DNA from: Henricia sp. BOLD:AAB3569
Taxonomy: Eukaryota; Echinodermata; Asteroidea; Spinulosida; Echinasteridae
Assembly (NCBI GenBank): GCA_037783545.1
Contig: JBBELK010000305.1
Coordinates: 1,550,001 to 1,614,000 of the forward strand
Direction of reading: 5' to 3'
Length of the DNA: 64,000 nt
A program made the translations under genes and the position numbers. A model generated the notes under the pieces. The model was not told the DNA's origin. It searched no databases and saw nothing but the letters and a program-made list of their open reading frames with translations. Position 1 is the first letter of the stretch. Each line of letters begins with the position of its first letter. This document shows, piece by piece, positions 20,947-33,124 of this stretch.

Positions 20947-22840
20947 GTAAGACTGTTGCTGTATCGTTTTCTGTGGTCAAATTTCCATATGACATTTATA
21001 GCGGACCACACCCCGCTAGCTTAAACGAGTTCTGCCTTGCCAATTTTTTTTAATGATACCTGCAAGTTATTGACGGATCTCTGCTGTTGTCAAACACGAT
21101 GCTTTATCTGATTGAAATATATGCCATTATTTCAGACAAAAATCTAGTAGGGGGAGGGGGTGGGGTGGTGTAAGAAGGCACCGAGTCCCCACCGCCCCCC
21201 TCCCGCTAAACGGCTTTACTAGTCGGGAGTTAAGTTCCGCTTTCGTGAAAATCGCACTCCCCCGGGATAAAACCAGCCTACGTCCATGAGCCTTATTTTT
21301 ACCATCCTCTTGCAACAGTGCCCCTTTAACGCACTCCCCTACTCTTGCGTACCGATGCCCTATGTTTAAACCGGCCCCATTTCGCTGGGGAACAAGCGAC
21401 ATAAATCTTGTCGCCTCTCTGGTCCAATCAGGACGCTTGGCTGCTATTTAAAGCAACAGTTGAATCCGTTCCATTCACGATGGTCAGCATGCATCACTGT
21501 TATTAATTTGAAAAACTAATCGTCGCCGGAAATTTTGGTAGGAATGGGACAGTCATAAGGAACAGAACCCAATACAATTTATGGAAAGTATAGAAATCAT
21601 TTTCGGCATAACATGACCAAATGGATTAAATGTAGTATTATTCATGTTGTTGCACTCAAAGAACTGGTATGCACAAAACATAATGTTAACTGAGAGTAGG
21701 CCTAGGCCTATATTTAGTTAATTTAATTGAAGCAGAATTTGCAATAATTCATGCGTTTCTAATAATTGATTTTATAAAACTGATTTTATAACAGGGCACA
21801 ATGCACCATGACATAGTACGATCGTTCATATTATCATTCTTCTCCCTATCTCCATGGTATTTCATGATAATGTGGAAGTTTTGGTTTTGCTTTGTGTTTG
21901 GAAGACGACATTAGAACCAGAGTCTTGGTAGATAAATTTCCGCTTTCTACCTGTCCCAAGAATTTCTAATTTGAAAACATGTCGATTGTATGCCCGATGA
22001 TAAGATAAATGTCAAGTTCACGGTGTGATCGAACTGGGCTGGTTCAGCAGAGGTATCTCGGTACCCAGGGGGCCGATTTCGGTACTTGGTGTAAACATGA
22101 CTTTTATGGGTGTCGTACTATGAAAATGTGGTGCAATTGTTGAAAGATGGGTATGTGCGTGGTTTCATTGCAGGCACGCGCGCGCTGTTACAACTTGGGT
22201 GGTAATACGATAGTTGAAAGTGTCATCCGACACCTTACCATGTTACCAATACTTCGCAGAATTTAAAATTATAGTTTTTATGAAATAAGGTCTTGTAAAC
22301 ATGGAATGTGGGCCATGTTTGTACAGGTAGTGCGTTGGTTCGAGGTTGTGGCAACGAACGTGAGGACTTAGAGTGAGGACGTAGTGTTTTTCCTCATTAT
22401 TGTCTTCAAAACAATATCCAGAATATTGGGTTTCTGTATACGTGTCTGATGAATGTAATTTTCAAAACACGGGGAAATAAATGTGTTAAAGGTGTTCGCG
22501 CACTTCAATGACTTCGCGCGTGTTGTGCAGTGAATTTGAGGTACATTCTCTCCGAAATTACGCGATTTGGTGCGATTAAAAGTGTGCCAAAACATGTCCC
22601 TGGGCAAGATACTTAATCGCAACTGCCTTGTCAACTCCTTAGCCGTTAAACGAAATATCTACTAAAATGTCTCTATAGGTTATGAACTTCAAGCAACATG
22701 CAGTTATATAAATTGCATTCAACTCTGCGCATTGGGCAACAAATACGATAATTCTATTATCGAAATCTTACAACGGTTGAAATTTAGGTAACACCTTGTG
22801 TTGTTCAATAACGCAATATCGCTGTGTGTTAGGATAATGA
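20947..22840. other. Mostly nothing recognised; weak promoter-like patch
   Basis: At 21423-21460 a CCAATCAGG box is followed after about 20 bp by CTATTTAAAG, a possible core promoter, but the ATG downstream opens only seven codons. A minus-strand frame of 91 codons (21127-21402) lies in a C/G-run-rich stretch and has no family resemblance. The rest is AT-rich. Confidence 0.25.
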
Positions 22841-23231
22841 ACAACAGTGAATGTGTGGCTTCAAAGGGCTTAATATCGATAATACCTTGGTGAAGTCGAT
22901 TCATAGTTCCGACCTTTCAATCAAGCCGAACCCGCCGACCAATCACAACAGAGCTAGCAGACACCGCCCACATAGGTCAAAGTGCATTGCCTCACACAAC
23001 GACATCACGGAATATTCTGCCCATATGTTGTACGCGGTGCTCCGGGTGAATATTTGGTTTCAAGGCCGGGCGATTCGCTGTTCAAAGGTGAGAAAGCGAA
23101 TTGTTATGAATATATGACATCTCTGTATCACTTGCCTTTTACTAAGTGCGTGCTACAGTAACTGTCGACCATAAAACATGAATACCTTTGAGTTTTCTCC
23201 ATTGAATCTGTGCTTTCCGTTGAAAGTCCCA
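22841..23231. other. No recognised feature
   Basis: An 88-codon plus frame (22851-23117) has no family resemblance and no splice context. Confidence 0.3.
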
Positions 23232-23346
23232 TTGGTTTGTGCGTTGTGTGTCGCCATTTTGATGATAGCGTGTGAGGCATAGCAACAATATCCAAGGGGG
23301 GGGGGGGGGGGGGTAATTTGGCAATCTCGGAACTATGCATTGCTAG
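23232..23346 (-). repeat. Dispersed repeat D1, copy B
   Basis: Same repeat as 812-925. A run of 18 G (23296-23313) replaces the GGGGCGGGG of copy A. Confidence 0.65.
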
Positions 23347-23772
23347 CTAAATAAGGTAGGCTACCTTCAGCAAACATTAAACAGGGCTTCTAAACATTGT
23401 TGCCAAGAATGAGATAAGTTTGACAGCTGACATCTTATGATTGCCCACATAAACTACTGGATTGGCATTGGCCAGTTTCTTTTATTCCTCTGCAACATGA
23501 AACAATTCATCACGTGTTTGATTTGATTGACAGTTTTCTTAACATTTTACCATATCTCAATCATTATGATGGGTTTAAGTTTACGAAACTTCTATGCGCA
23601 GCCCGTTGGCTGAATTGCCTAAAGCTTACATGTGTGCCGCCATTGACAGTCAGAGACACCAGGCAATCCCCTTACTCTTCACAAGAGAGTGCTCCGATAT
23701 CTGTTAAGTGCGTTACACAACATCCGGGACCAACGGCTTTCATCCCTCCTGAAGGATGGAGCAGTTGTGGTT
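23347..23772. other. No recognised feature
   Basis: Unassigned frames only. Confidence 0.35.
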
Positions 23773-23884
23773 AAATGCCTTGCTCAAGGGCACAGGTACC
23801 ACGACCAGGTGTCGAACCCTAAAACCAAATTTTCACACGAGTGTTGCGAATCAATAACCCAAACTACTCGGCCACGACACCCCA
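23773..23884 (-). mobile_element. SINE S1 fragment
   Basis: AATGCCTTGCTCAAGGGCAC and GGTGTCGAACCCT correspond to the tail and B-box of S1 in minus orientation. CTCGGCCACGACACCCCAC is the head. More diverged than the other copies. Confidence 0.7.
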
Positions 23885-23957
23885 CTCGGCCTCGGTATCG
23901 AAAACATCGATATCGCAGTATTTTCTTTCTCATTATCGCAATATTAAAAACTGTATA

Positions 23958-24177
23958 CACTGCAAAAACTGTGGTGTTAAATTAACACCAGTGGTGTTGT
24001 CTTATATAGATACCAAGACTGGTGTTAACATTTAACACCATAGGTGTTAGTTTTAATTTTACACTTGGAATAAATGCATTATTTTTAACACCCTAGGTGT
24101 TAAAACTTAACACCAGTCTTGGTATCTATATAAGACAACACCACTGGTGTTAATTTAACACCATAGTTTTTGCAGTG
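23958..24177. mobile_element. Near-perfect foldback MITE, CACTGCAAAAACT ends
   Basis: Arms of about 72 bp differ at one position (CACTGCAAAAACTGTGG against CACTGCAAAAACTATGG). TA lies on both sides (23956-23957, 24178-24179). GGTGTTAA/TTAACACC is repeated about eight times within 220 bp. Arm identity this high means the insertion is young. Confidence 0.85.
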
Positions 24178-24179
24178 TA

Positions 24180-24850
24180 CCTGTATCTGCACAAGCTTAA
24201 CTCCCGACGCTGGTGGAGTTTTGGACCATGCACTAGCTCATTTAAAAGCTTATAACATGGACAGAGAAAAAAGCCACCTTTTAGTCAAATTTATTTTTAG
24301 GATAAAATCACACCCAAGCATAGATAACACACCTTTAATATTTCCGTACCTGATGAAACATGAAGTACCAGAAAGGTCTCGACCACAAAAAAGATTTGTC
24401 AGCTTTGCGTTATACGTGCTGTGAACTCGGGGGTTCTCATAATTGCAAATGCACTTTCGCGCCAATATTCGTAATTGAATTTCATGGTCAATCTCGCTTT
24501 GGCAGCTATTAATAATTAATGATACAGTGATAAAGTGAGAAGTAATTTAGTTCGAGTTTCGCCAAATGCGATCGTTGCTGACGTTTTGACGATCGTTTTC
24601 CGTGATTAAATTTCAGCAACGGTCCCAGTATAAACTGCTGTTTTTGGATTATTAGTTCGTGTGTTTTTCCAGTCTCGAGCCCTTAGCGGTCCAACGAGTT
24701 TAAAGCGAGTTCGAGTGTTTTTGCTTTTAATGTTTTGGCATGAAGTATATAAATCGAGCATAGACCAACCGAAAAGATAATGCTATCGAATGGGGAAAAT
24801 GGTAACGAAACGTTGGAAAGGCTTGTAAGTGAAAGACGTTTTAGCCACTG
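24180..24850. other. No recognised feature
   Basis: Unassigned short frames. Confidence 0.4.
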
Positions 24851-25374
24851 TCAATGACCCCGTTCTCACTAGAAAAATCACTTCGTTCGAAGAAGATTCG
24901 ACGAAGAGATTTCCTGATCTGAACTCACGCCTCTACATAAGACGAAGATTATAATCGTTTCATTCGATGAAGCAAATAACTTCATTCGACGAAGCAAAGT
25001 TGTAATGTGAACGCTCCCTTCGTTCGACGAAGCGATTTTACACTTACCGAGATGGGGGCGTCGCACAACTTCATTCAATCTGCGTTATCTTAAAGGCAGA
25101 GGCTCGTCGGCATTGCGCGCCCGCCAAATTCGTGCTCGAAACACGCAGCTCCATGCCTTTGCTATGGAGCTGCGTATTGCGTGGCACACATTTGGCGGGC
25201 GCGCATTGCCGACGAGCCTGTGCCTTTAATGTGGTATCTTAATGTAAACGGTACCGCTCTTCATTCGAGCTTCGTTAAGTCAGATGTGCATGAGCGCACG
25301 CTTCATTAACTAACGATGATTAACTAATTTTCGTCGAACAAAGCGATTTTTCTTGTGAGAAAGGGGTCTTTGAG
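24851..25374. mobile_element. Foldback element with TTCGTTCGACGAAG words
   Basis: Ends TCAATGACCCCGTTCTCAC and GTGAGAAAGGGGTCTTTGA are inverted and continue into AAAAATC.CTTCGTTCGA / TCGTCGAACAAAGCGATTTT. CGACGAAG words recur through the body. The end sequence aligns with the Harbinger-like set, but no TWA duplication is clear. It hosts a nested element at 25094-25225. Confidence 0.7.
25094..25225. mobile_element. Nested 132 bp palindromic MITE in TTAA
   Basis: TTAA flanks both ends (25090-25093 and 25226-25229). The arms AGGCAGAGGCTCGTCGGCAT and ATGCCGACGAGCCT..GTGCCT are extended by GCGCGCCCGCCAAAT/ATTTGGCGGGCGCGC. A second hairpin, GCAGCTCCAT/ATGGAGCTGC, sits in the centre. TTAA suggests a piggyBac- or Kolobok-type target; inference. 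Confidence 0.75.
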
Positions 25375-25435
25375 GGGCAAACCTTTCATGAAATGTTTCA
25401 CGAAATGTTTCTAAAACTTGATTGGCACTCTCATT

Positions 25436-26375
25436 AGGTGATCGGGCCAACAGCCCGATCACCTATTGCTCTCGTACGATTTCTTTATTTTTTTTTTTTT
25501 TTTTTTTTTTTTTCTTTTTCCACTCAAACGTTTCCAGAGGTTTTCTTCAAAACGGTTCAAGCTATCAACTTAAAACTTGGTAGGAACATCAACCCCAATG
25601 TGAAGATGTGCATACAAGTGTGACGTCATTGTGACGTCATTAGGTATCAAATTACAAACCAAAAATGACCAAAATATGCATGTTTTAAAATGCTTCCGTC
25701 TGGAAAACCACGTGACCCATGATCTTCGTATTTGACAGGCTTATATATCAGATCATGGCCTACAATTTTCTTCGTGTGGGCATTTTCATCTGACCCTTCC
25801 TTCTGGGGTCAATCTGAGGTCAAAGTTCAACGAAAACGAAAATCTCAATTTTTGCACTTATTGAGCAACAATGCCCATCAAACCAAGCTGAATCTTTAAG
25901 AAACTAAGTACAGGCATAGGTCCTATAGCAGACTTTCACCAGCGTGTTTAATATTATGATGGCATCAAGCGTGACGTCATCGTGACGTCATCAAGTATCA
26001 AATTACACCTCCCAAAAAACCAAAATATGCATATTTTAAAATGCTTCCGTCTCGAAAACCACGTGACCCAGGATCTTCGTATTTGGCAGGTTTATAGATG
26101 ACATTCTGTGCTACAACTTTCTTTGTGTGGGCATTTTCATCTGACCCTTCCTTCTGGGGTCAATTGGAGGTCAAAGTTCAACGAAAACGGAAATCTCAGT
26201 TTTTACACTTACCAGTAACAATGCCCATCAAACCAAGCTGAATCGTTAGTAAATTAGATACAGACATAGGCCCTACGGCAGACTTTCACCAGCATGTATA
26301 GTATCATGACGTCATCAGGTGTCAAATTACAAAAATTCAAAGGTTATTATTTTCAAAATTCATATCTCAAGAACC
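25436..26375 (+). mobile_element. AGGTGATCGGG family R1, copy 1 (5' part)
   Basis: Begins with the hairpin AGGTGATCGGGC-CAACA-GCCCGATCACCT, then a T-run. It then has two internal ~350 bp units starting near 25620 and 25970 (TGACGTCATNGTGACGTCAT, AAATATGCAT, GACCCTTCCTTCTGGGGTCA) and the start of a third at 26305. The match to the other copies stops near 26375 and unrelated sequence follows. Confidence 0.8.
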
Positions 26376-27680
26376 GTAATACTGTTCCACAGACGGACTA
26401 CTTCTGTTATCGTAAACAGAGAGCCCCATATACTCCACACACAGCGCCCGTGGTTACTGCACATTCCTATGGGCACACACAACTTCCGGCGAGTTCGTGT
26501 CAGTGGTACACACTTCAACGCTAAAACGAATCGGGCTAAATAAGATCGGAACACTTCGGGTAAAGATTTGCGCGTTCTGATTGGCCGGTTGGCTTAGAAA
26601 CGTCATCATCGGAAAAGAGTATGTTTCCAGCTAGCCTGGGGTCCATTCGCGTACAAAATCGACCGCGGGTTGCAACTTTTGCGATCAAAAACATTTTTTC
26701 TCGTCCATAAAGCGATCCATAATCAACGTGAATCACCAAGCGACAAGGTATGTATACAAAAGTAGACATTAAACAATCCTACCATACTGACAAAAAGTCC
26801 GTAAGGCCTACCATTTGTCGCAAAAATGTACTTTTAGGAGGGCATGTTATGCAGGAATCCGAGACTTCGCTCGCGTGCAATGTCCACACCGACGTACGAC
26901 CGAGTTCCACGCCGTGTGTAGGGCCGGGACGTACGGCGGTGGTGTGCCCACTGCATACGCGATGATCTCGTAATTCCCGTGAAACAAGCAATGATGCAGC
27001 GTTAGAAAACCTGCGTTTTACGTCAATCTGTGCAAAATTGTGTGCCAATTTTGTAACTGATATTGAATTTATTAACATTCAAAGACAATACGTGATATCA
27101 GATACACCAATTAAAGATATTTAGTTGTTACTTAACAAATGAAGGCAAATAATTTGTTGAGTAATATTATTCTTTGTCAATTATTTTTGCAGCTTTTCTG
27201 TGGTCCTCGTCCTGTGACATACCACCAGTGAGCCTGAAGATGAAAAAGGGTAGTACGAGTCCCTTGATGATGCAGAATCGTCATCCATAGTTGAGCCTCC
27301 TGCCCGTAGTAACATCTGTAATTACTATTATTTGTAAAGATTTAAATATAACCTCTAGGCTCCACATCCGTTTGTTTTGATCAAAACATAAATTATTTAT
27401 CTCTGAAGAATAATACGTCATTCTCTTCTCTGTTTTGTATTTAATGTAACTTTGTAAGCAATTTGGAAAGTTGTACAGTTTGTGTGTGGATGCGCTACCT
27501 GTCATTCTTTTTTGCTGCCCTCAATCCACACCTCTCCAAAATAGTATTGGCTTGGTAATTAACACATACAGTGATTGATTATGTCAATTAAATTATTGAT
27601 GCAAGTCCCAATCTTGACTATAGACAGATTTGATTATATCAGTATCTCTTATCAATCTATTTTTCAACATTAATTGGGGA
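26376..27680. other. No recognised gene
   Basis: Includes a CGTACG-containing imperfect hairpin at 26885-26950. Overlapping frames of up to 99 codons on the minus strand have no family resemblance. The rest is AT-rich. Confidence 0.35.
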
Positions 27681-27689
27681 AAAATAAGG

Positions 27690-27980
27690 TTCCCTTAACA
27701 ATCAACATTTTTGCATAAATTATGCAAATTATGGGATTTCAATATAAACTAATTATCTGTAGTTAAGCAGGTTTGATTATTACAATGTCTTGCATCATTT
27801 AATTAAAGTAAATACTTTAATTAAATGATGCAAGATGCATTGTAATAATCAAACCTGCTTAAGATAAATTTGAGAAAAATGAGTTTTCCCTTGAAAATTG
27901 ACCGTTTTTGCATAAATTATTAATTTATTATGCAAATGAGGTATTTTAAATATAAATTAATTATCTGTCCTTGTACATAT
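27690..27980. repeat. Direct repeat pair around a 100 bp palindrome
   Basis: TTTTTGCATAAATTAT followed by ATGCAAAT and TAATTATCTGT occurs twice (27705-27765 and 27905-27970). Between them TTAAGCAGGTTTGATTATTA (27763) faces its inverse ending at 27862, with a single 2-base gap in about 49 bp arms. ATGCAAAT is an octamer (POU) word. Confidence 0.75.
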
Positions 27981-28303
27981 ATTAATAACTGTTGTTTGTA
28001 CCAACTTTGGGCCATCCAGGATAGAGTTGAGCAAAGATATATAACCAAAAGTATAAGCCACAGTGACCATTGTCGGTGCCAAATTAGAAATAAAGAAAAA
28101 CATAGGATAACCTTTGACCTGCCGATGAATTTTTACCCTGTTTTCAATTATCCAAACCGACTGTAGCTTCGCAATGCAAAATCCGATTTGAAAAAAATAA
28201 ACAGATTTCTTCTAGTCAATATATAACCACTCTTTCAATTGACACTGATTTTAAATCGATGTGGGCTTTAAAATAAAAGGGTTGAAACTGCCTAAATTAT
28301 AAT
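27981..28303. other. No recognised feature
   Basis: AT-rich, one 78-codon frame without resemblance. Confidence 0.35.
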
Positions 28304-29063
28304 TATAGATACTTGAACAATTCTTTCACAACATGATAAGTCTAAATGAACTGAACAAATCATACGATGTCATGACCCCTGTGTGACGCCTACTTCCGGT
28401 CCAAACCGAAAGTTCTTCGAAAATGTGCAAATTTTTAGGATTTTTAATGCAAATAGATTCAAAGTGGTAGTGAATTTGACCATATTTCTACGGAACGAAA
28501 TGTTTCCACACATGTGGACCTTTTGACTATACCATTGGTGACGTCATGACATGGACGGTGGTTACGTAATGTGGTGTCAAATTACGCAAATTTGGAGCCG
28601 AGATGTTTTAAAATGCTGTATCTTGAAAACTACAACAGATATTGGTATGATTCCTTCGCCACATTTAAGAACTTGATGTTCAACATATTGTTCAACAATT
28701 TGTGCACAAAATTGTGACGTCATGATGTCGTCACAGGTGTCACATTACAAGATTTCAAAGATTATTATTTCAACAATTCATATCTCAAAACGGTGCAAGC
28801 TATCAACCCCCAGCTATGGCGGATATGCAGGGAGGAGATATTAGTTACCGGATTAGTGTATACAGCAGCCGATTTCACGAAACTTTACGCAATTGCGCAA
28901 GTCCACCTACGCCATAAGTTATTGCGCAAGTAATGGCGTAAGTGGACTTGCGCAATTGAGTAAAGTTTCGTGAAATCGGCTGCTGAACTTCCATTTTTGC
29001 CATTCCACAGGTGATAACAACGTCTGAAATTCATCACAAAATGTTCATTTACCCCGATCACCT
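28304..29063 (+). mobile_element. R1, copy 2 (3' part only)
   Basis: Starts inside the 490 bp B unit (GATACTTGAACAATTCTTTC) and includes the 123 bp hairpin at 28863-28985. It ends in CCCGATCACCT, the inverse of the family start. The 5' half with the 350 bp units is missing. Confidence 0.8.
28863..28985. repeat. Long hairpin of R1, copy 2
   Basis: CAGCAGCCGATTTCACGAAA at the left and TTTCGTGAAATCGGCTGCTG at the right enclose a nearly complete inverted repeat through CAATTGCGCAAGTCC and a small loop. Equivalent hairpins lie at 31155-31277 and 32860-32982. Confidence 0.85.
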
Positions 29064-29076
29064 GGCGTTTGTAATT

Positions 29077-29133
29077 AGGTGATCGGGCCAACAGCCCGAT
29101 CACCTATTACTCTCGTACGATTTCTTTTTTTTT
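29077..29133 (+). mobile_element. R1 terminal fragment
   Basis: Only the first 57 bp of the family: the AGGTGATCGGGC hairpin, TATTACTCTCGTACG and a T-run, abutting the next full copy. It looks like an abortive or partly duplicated 5' end. Confidence 0.75.
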
Positions 29134-31387
29134 AGGTGATCGGGCCAACAGCCCGATCACCTATTACTCTCGTACGATTTCTTTATTTTTTTTTTTTTTT
29201 TTTTTTTTTTCTTCTTTTTCCACTCAAACGTTTCCAGAGCTTTTCTTCAAAACGGTTCAAGCTATCAACTTAAAACTTGGTAGGAACATCAACCCCAATG
29301 TGAAGATGTGCATACAAGTGTGACGTCATTGTGACGTCATTAGGTATCAAATTACAAACCAAAAATGACCGAAATATGCATGTTTTAAAATGCTTCCGTC
29401 TGGAAAACCACGTGACCCATGATTTTCGTATTTAGCAGGCTTATAGATAAGATCATGGCCTACGATTTTCTTCGTGTGGGCATTTTCATCTGACCCTTCC
29501 TTCTGGGGTCAATCTGAGGTCAAAGTTCAACGAAAACGAAAATCGCAATTTTTGCACTTATTGAGCAACAATGCCCATCAAACCAAGCTGAATCTTTAAG
29601 TAACTAAGTACAGGCATAGGTCCTATGGCAGACTTTCACCAACGTGTATAATATTATGATGGCATCAAGCGTGACGTCATCGTGACGTCATCAAGTATCA
29701 AATTACACCCCCCAAAAAAACAAAATATGCATATTTTAAAATGCTTCCGTCTTGAAAACCACGTGACCCAGGATCTTCGTATTTGGCAGGTTTACAGATG
29801 ACATTCTGTGCTACAATTTTCTTTGTGTGGGCATTTTCATCTGACCCTTCCTTCTGGGGTCAATTGGAGGTCAAAGTTCAACGAAACTGAGAATCTCAGT
29901 TTTTACACTTACCAGCAACAATGCCCATCAAACCAAGCTGAATCGTTAGTAAATTAGATACAGACATAGGCCCTACGGCAGACTTTCACCAGAATGTATA
30001 GTATCACGATGGCATCAAGTGTGACGTAATCATGACGTCATCAGGTGTCAAATTACAAAAATTGAAAGGTTATTATTTCCAAAATTCATATCTCAAGAAC
30101 CGTAATAGATACTTGAACAATTCTTTCACAACATGATAAGTCTAAATGAACTGAACAAATCATACGATGTCATGACCCCTGTGTGACGCCTACTTCCGGT
30201 CCAAACCGGAAGTTGTTCGAAAATGTGCATTTTGTAAGCGTTTTGAATGCAAATAGATTCAAAGTGGTAGTGAATTTGACCATATTTCTACGGAACGAAA
30301 TGTTTCCACACATGTAGACTTTTTGACTATACCATTTGTGACGTCATCACATGGACGGTGGTTACGTAATGTGGTGTCAAAATACGCAAATTTGGAGCTG
30401 AATTGTTTTAAAATGCTGTATCTTGAGAACTACAGCAGATATTTGCATGATTCTTTCGCCACATTTAAGAACTTGATGTTTATCAAATTGTTGAACAATT
30501 TGTGCACAACATTGTGACGTCATGATATCGTCACAGGTGTCAAATTACAAAAATTCAAAGGTTATTATTTTTAAAATTCATATCTCAAGAACCGTAATAG
30601 ATACTTGAACAATTCTTTCACAATATGATAAGTCTAAATGAACTGAACAAATCATACGATGTCATGACCCCTGTGTGACGCCTACTTCCGGTTTGGACCG
30701 GAAGAGGTTCGAAAATGTACACTTGTTTAGCACTTTGAATGCAAATAGAGCCAAAGTGGTAGGGAATTTGACCATAGTTCTACGGAACGAAATGTTTTCA
30801 CACATGTGGACCTTTTGACTATACCATTGGTGACGTCATTACATGGACGGTGGTTACGTAATGTACGTCAAATTACGCAAATTTGGAGCGGAGATGTTTT
30901 AAAATGCTGTATCTTGAAAACTACAACAGATATTGGTATGATTCCTTCGCCACATTTAAGAACTTGATGTTCAACATATTGTTCAACAATTTGTGCACAA
31001 AATTGTGACGTCATGATGTCGTCACAGGTGTCACATTACAAGATTTCAAAGGTTATTATTTCAACAATTCATATCTCAAAACGGTGCAAGCTATCAACCC
31101 CCCAGCTATGGCGGATATGCAGGGAGGAGATATTAGTTACCGGATTAGTGTATACAGCAGCCGATTTCACGAAACTTTACGCAATTGCGCAAGTCCACTT
31201 ACGCCATAAGCTATTGCGCAAGTAATGGCGTAAGTGGACTTGCGCAATTGCGTAAAGTTTCGTGAAATCGGCTGCTGAACTTCCATTTTTGCCATTCCAC
31301 AGGTGATAACAACGTCTGAAATTCATCACAAAATGTTCATTTAACCCGATCACCTGGCGTTTGTAACAACAAACGTCATACCTCTAG
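29134..31387 (+). mobile_element. R1, full-length copy 3
   Basis: The order is 5' hairpin, T-run, two and a half ~350 bp A units (29320, 29670, 30030), two ~490 bp B units (30105, 30595), the 123 bp hairpin at 31155-31277, the end CCCGATCACCT at 31355, and GTTTGTAACAACAAACGTC with ATACCTCTAG to 31387. The longest internal frame is 70 codons. Non-autonomous or foldback type; the superfamily is not evident. Confidence 0.8.
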
Positions 31388-33092
31388 TTTTTTTTTTTTT
31401 TTTTCTTTTTCTTTTTCCACTCAAACGTTTCCAGAGCTTTTCTTCAAAACGGTTCAAGCTATCAACTTGAAACTTTGTAGGAACATCAACCCCAATGTGA
31501 AGGTGTGCATACAAGGGTGACGTCATTGTGACGTCATTGGGTATCAAATTACAACCCAAAAATGACTAAAATATGCATGTTTTAAAATGCTTCCGTCTGG
31601 AAAACCACGTGACCCATGATTTTCGTATTTAGCAGGCTTATAGATAAGATCATGGCCTACGATTTTCTTCGTGTGGGCATTTTCATCTGACCCTTCCTTC
31701 TGGGGTCAATCTGAGGTCAAAGTTCAACGAAAACGAAAATCGCAATTTTTGCACTAATTGAGCAACAATGCCCATCAAACCAAGCTGAATCTTTAAGTAA
31801 CTAAGTACAGGCATAGGTCCTATGGCAGACTTTCACCAGCGTGTATAATATTATGATGGCATCAAGCGTGACGTCATCGTGACGTCATCAAGTATCAAAT
31901 TACACCCCCCAAAAAAACAAAATATGCATATTTTAAAATGCTTCCGTCTTGAAAACCACGTGACCCAGGATCTTCGTATTTGGCAGGTTTACAGATGACA
32001 TTCTGTGCTACAATTTTCTTTGTGTGGGCATTTTCATCTGACCCTTCTCTCTGGGGTCAATTGGAGGTCAAAGTTCAACGAAACTGAGAATCTCAGTTTT
32101 TACACTTACCAGCAACAATGCCTATCAAACCAAGCTGAATCGTTAGTAAATTAGATACAGACATAGGCCCTACGGCAGACTTTCACCAGAATGTATAGTA
32201 TCACGATGGCATCAAGTGTGACGTAATCATGACGTCATCAGGTGTCAAATTACAAAAATTCAAAGGTTATTATTTCCAAAATTCATATCTCAAGAACCGT
32301 AATAGATACTTGAACAATTCTTTCACAACATGATAAGTCTAAATGAACTGAACAAATCATACGATGTCGTGACCCCTGTGTGACGCCTACTTCCGGTCCA
32401 AACCGGAAGTTGTTCGAAAATGTGCATTTTGTAAGCGTTTTGAATGCAAATAGATTCAAAGTGGTAGTGAATTTGACCATATTTCTACGGAACGAAATGT
32501 TTCCACACATGTAGACTTTTTGACTATACCATTTGTGACGTCATCACATGGACGGTGGTTACGTAATGTGGCGTCAAAATACGCAAATTTGGAGCTGAAT
32601 TGTTTTAAAATGCTGTATCTTGAGAACTACAGCAGATATTTGCATGATTCTTTCGCCACATTTAAGAACTTGATGTTTATCAAATTGTTGAACAATTTGT
32701 GCACAACATTGTGACGTCATGATATCGTCACAGGTGTCAAATTACAAAAATTCAAAGGTTATTATTTTCAAAATTCATATCTCAAAACGGTGCAAGCTAT
32801 CAACCCCCAGCTATGGCGGATATGCAGGGAGGAGATATTAGTTACCGGATTAGTGTATACAGCAGCCGATTTCACGAAACTTTACGCAATTGCGCAAGTC
32901 CACTTACGCCATAAGTTATTGCGCAAGTAATGGCGTAAGTGGACTTGCGCAATTGCGTAAAGTTTCGTGAAATCGGCTGCTGAACTTCCATTTTTGCCAT
33001 TCCACAGGTGATAACAACGTCTGAAATTCATCACAAAATGTTCATTTAACCCGATCACCTGGCGTTTGTAACAACAAACGTCATACCTCTAG
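31388..33092 (+). mobile_element. R1, copy 4, in tandem, one B unit shorter
   Basis: Starts at the T-run with no 5' hairpin. It has A units at 31518, 31869 and 32225, a single B unit (32305), the hairpin at 32860-32982, and the same 3' sequence to CTCTAG at 33092. It is about 490 bp shorter than copy 3, which equals one B unit. The junction with copy 3 is head to tail, so a 1.7-2.2 kb tandem unit exists. Confidence 0.8.
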
Positions 33093-33124
33093 TTTCATTT
33101 TGTACTTAAAATGCGACTTGTTGT

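Noticed and set aside
21423..21500. CCAAT plus TATA-like promoter
   Set aside because: Spacing is plausible but the downstream ATG opens only seven codons and no exon follows.
30323..32714. Near-identical 64-codon frames at 30323-30517 and 32520-32714
   Set aside because: Identity is explained by the duplicated B unit of R1; the frame lacks resemblance to any protein.
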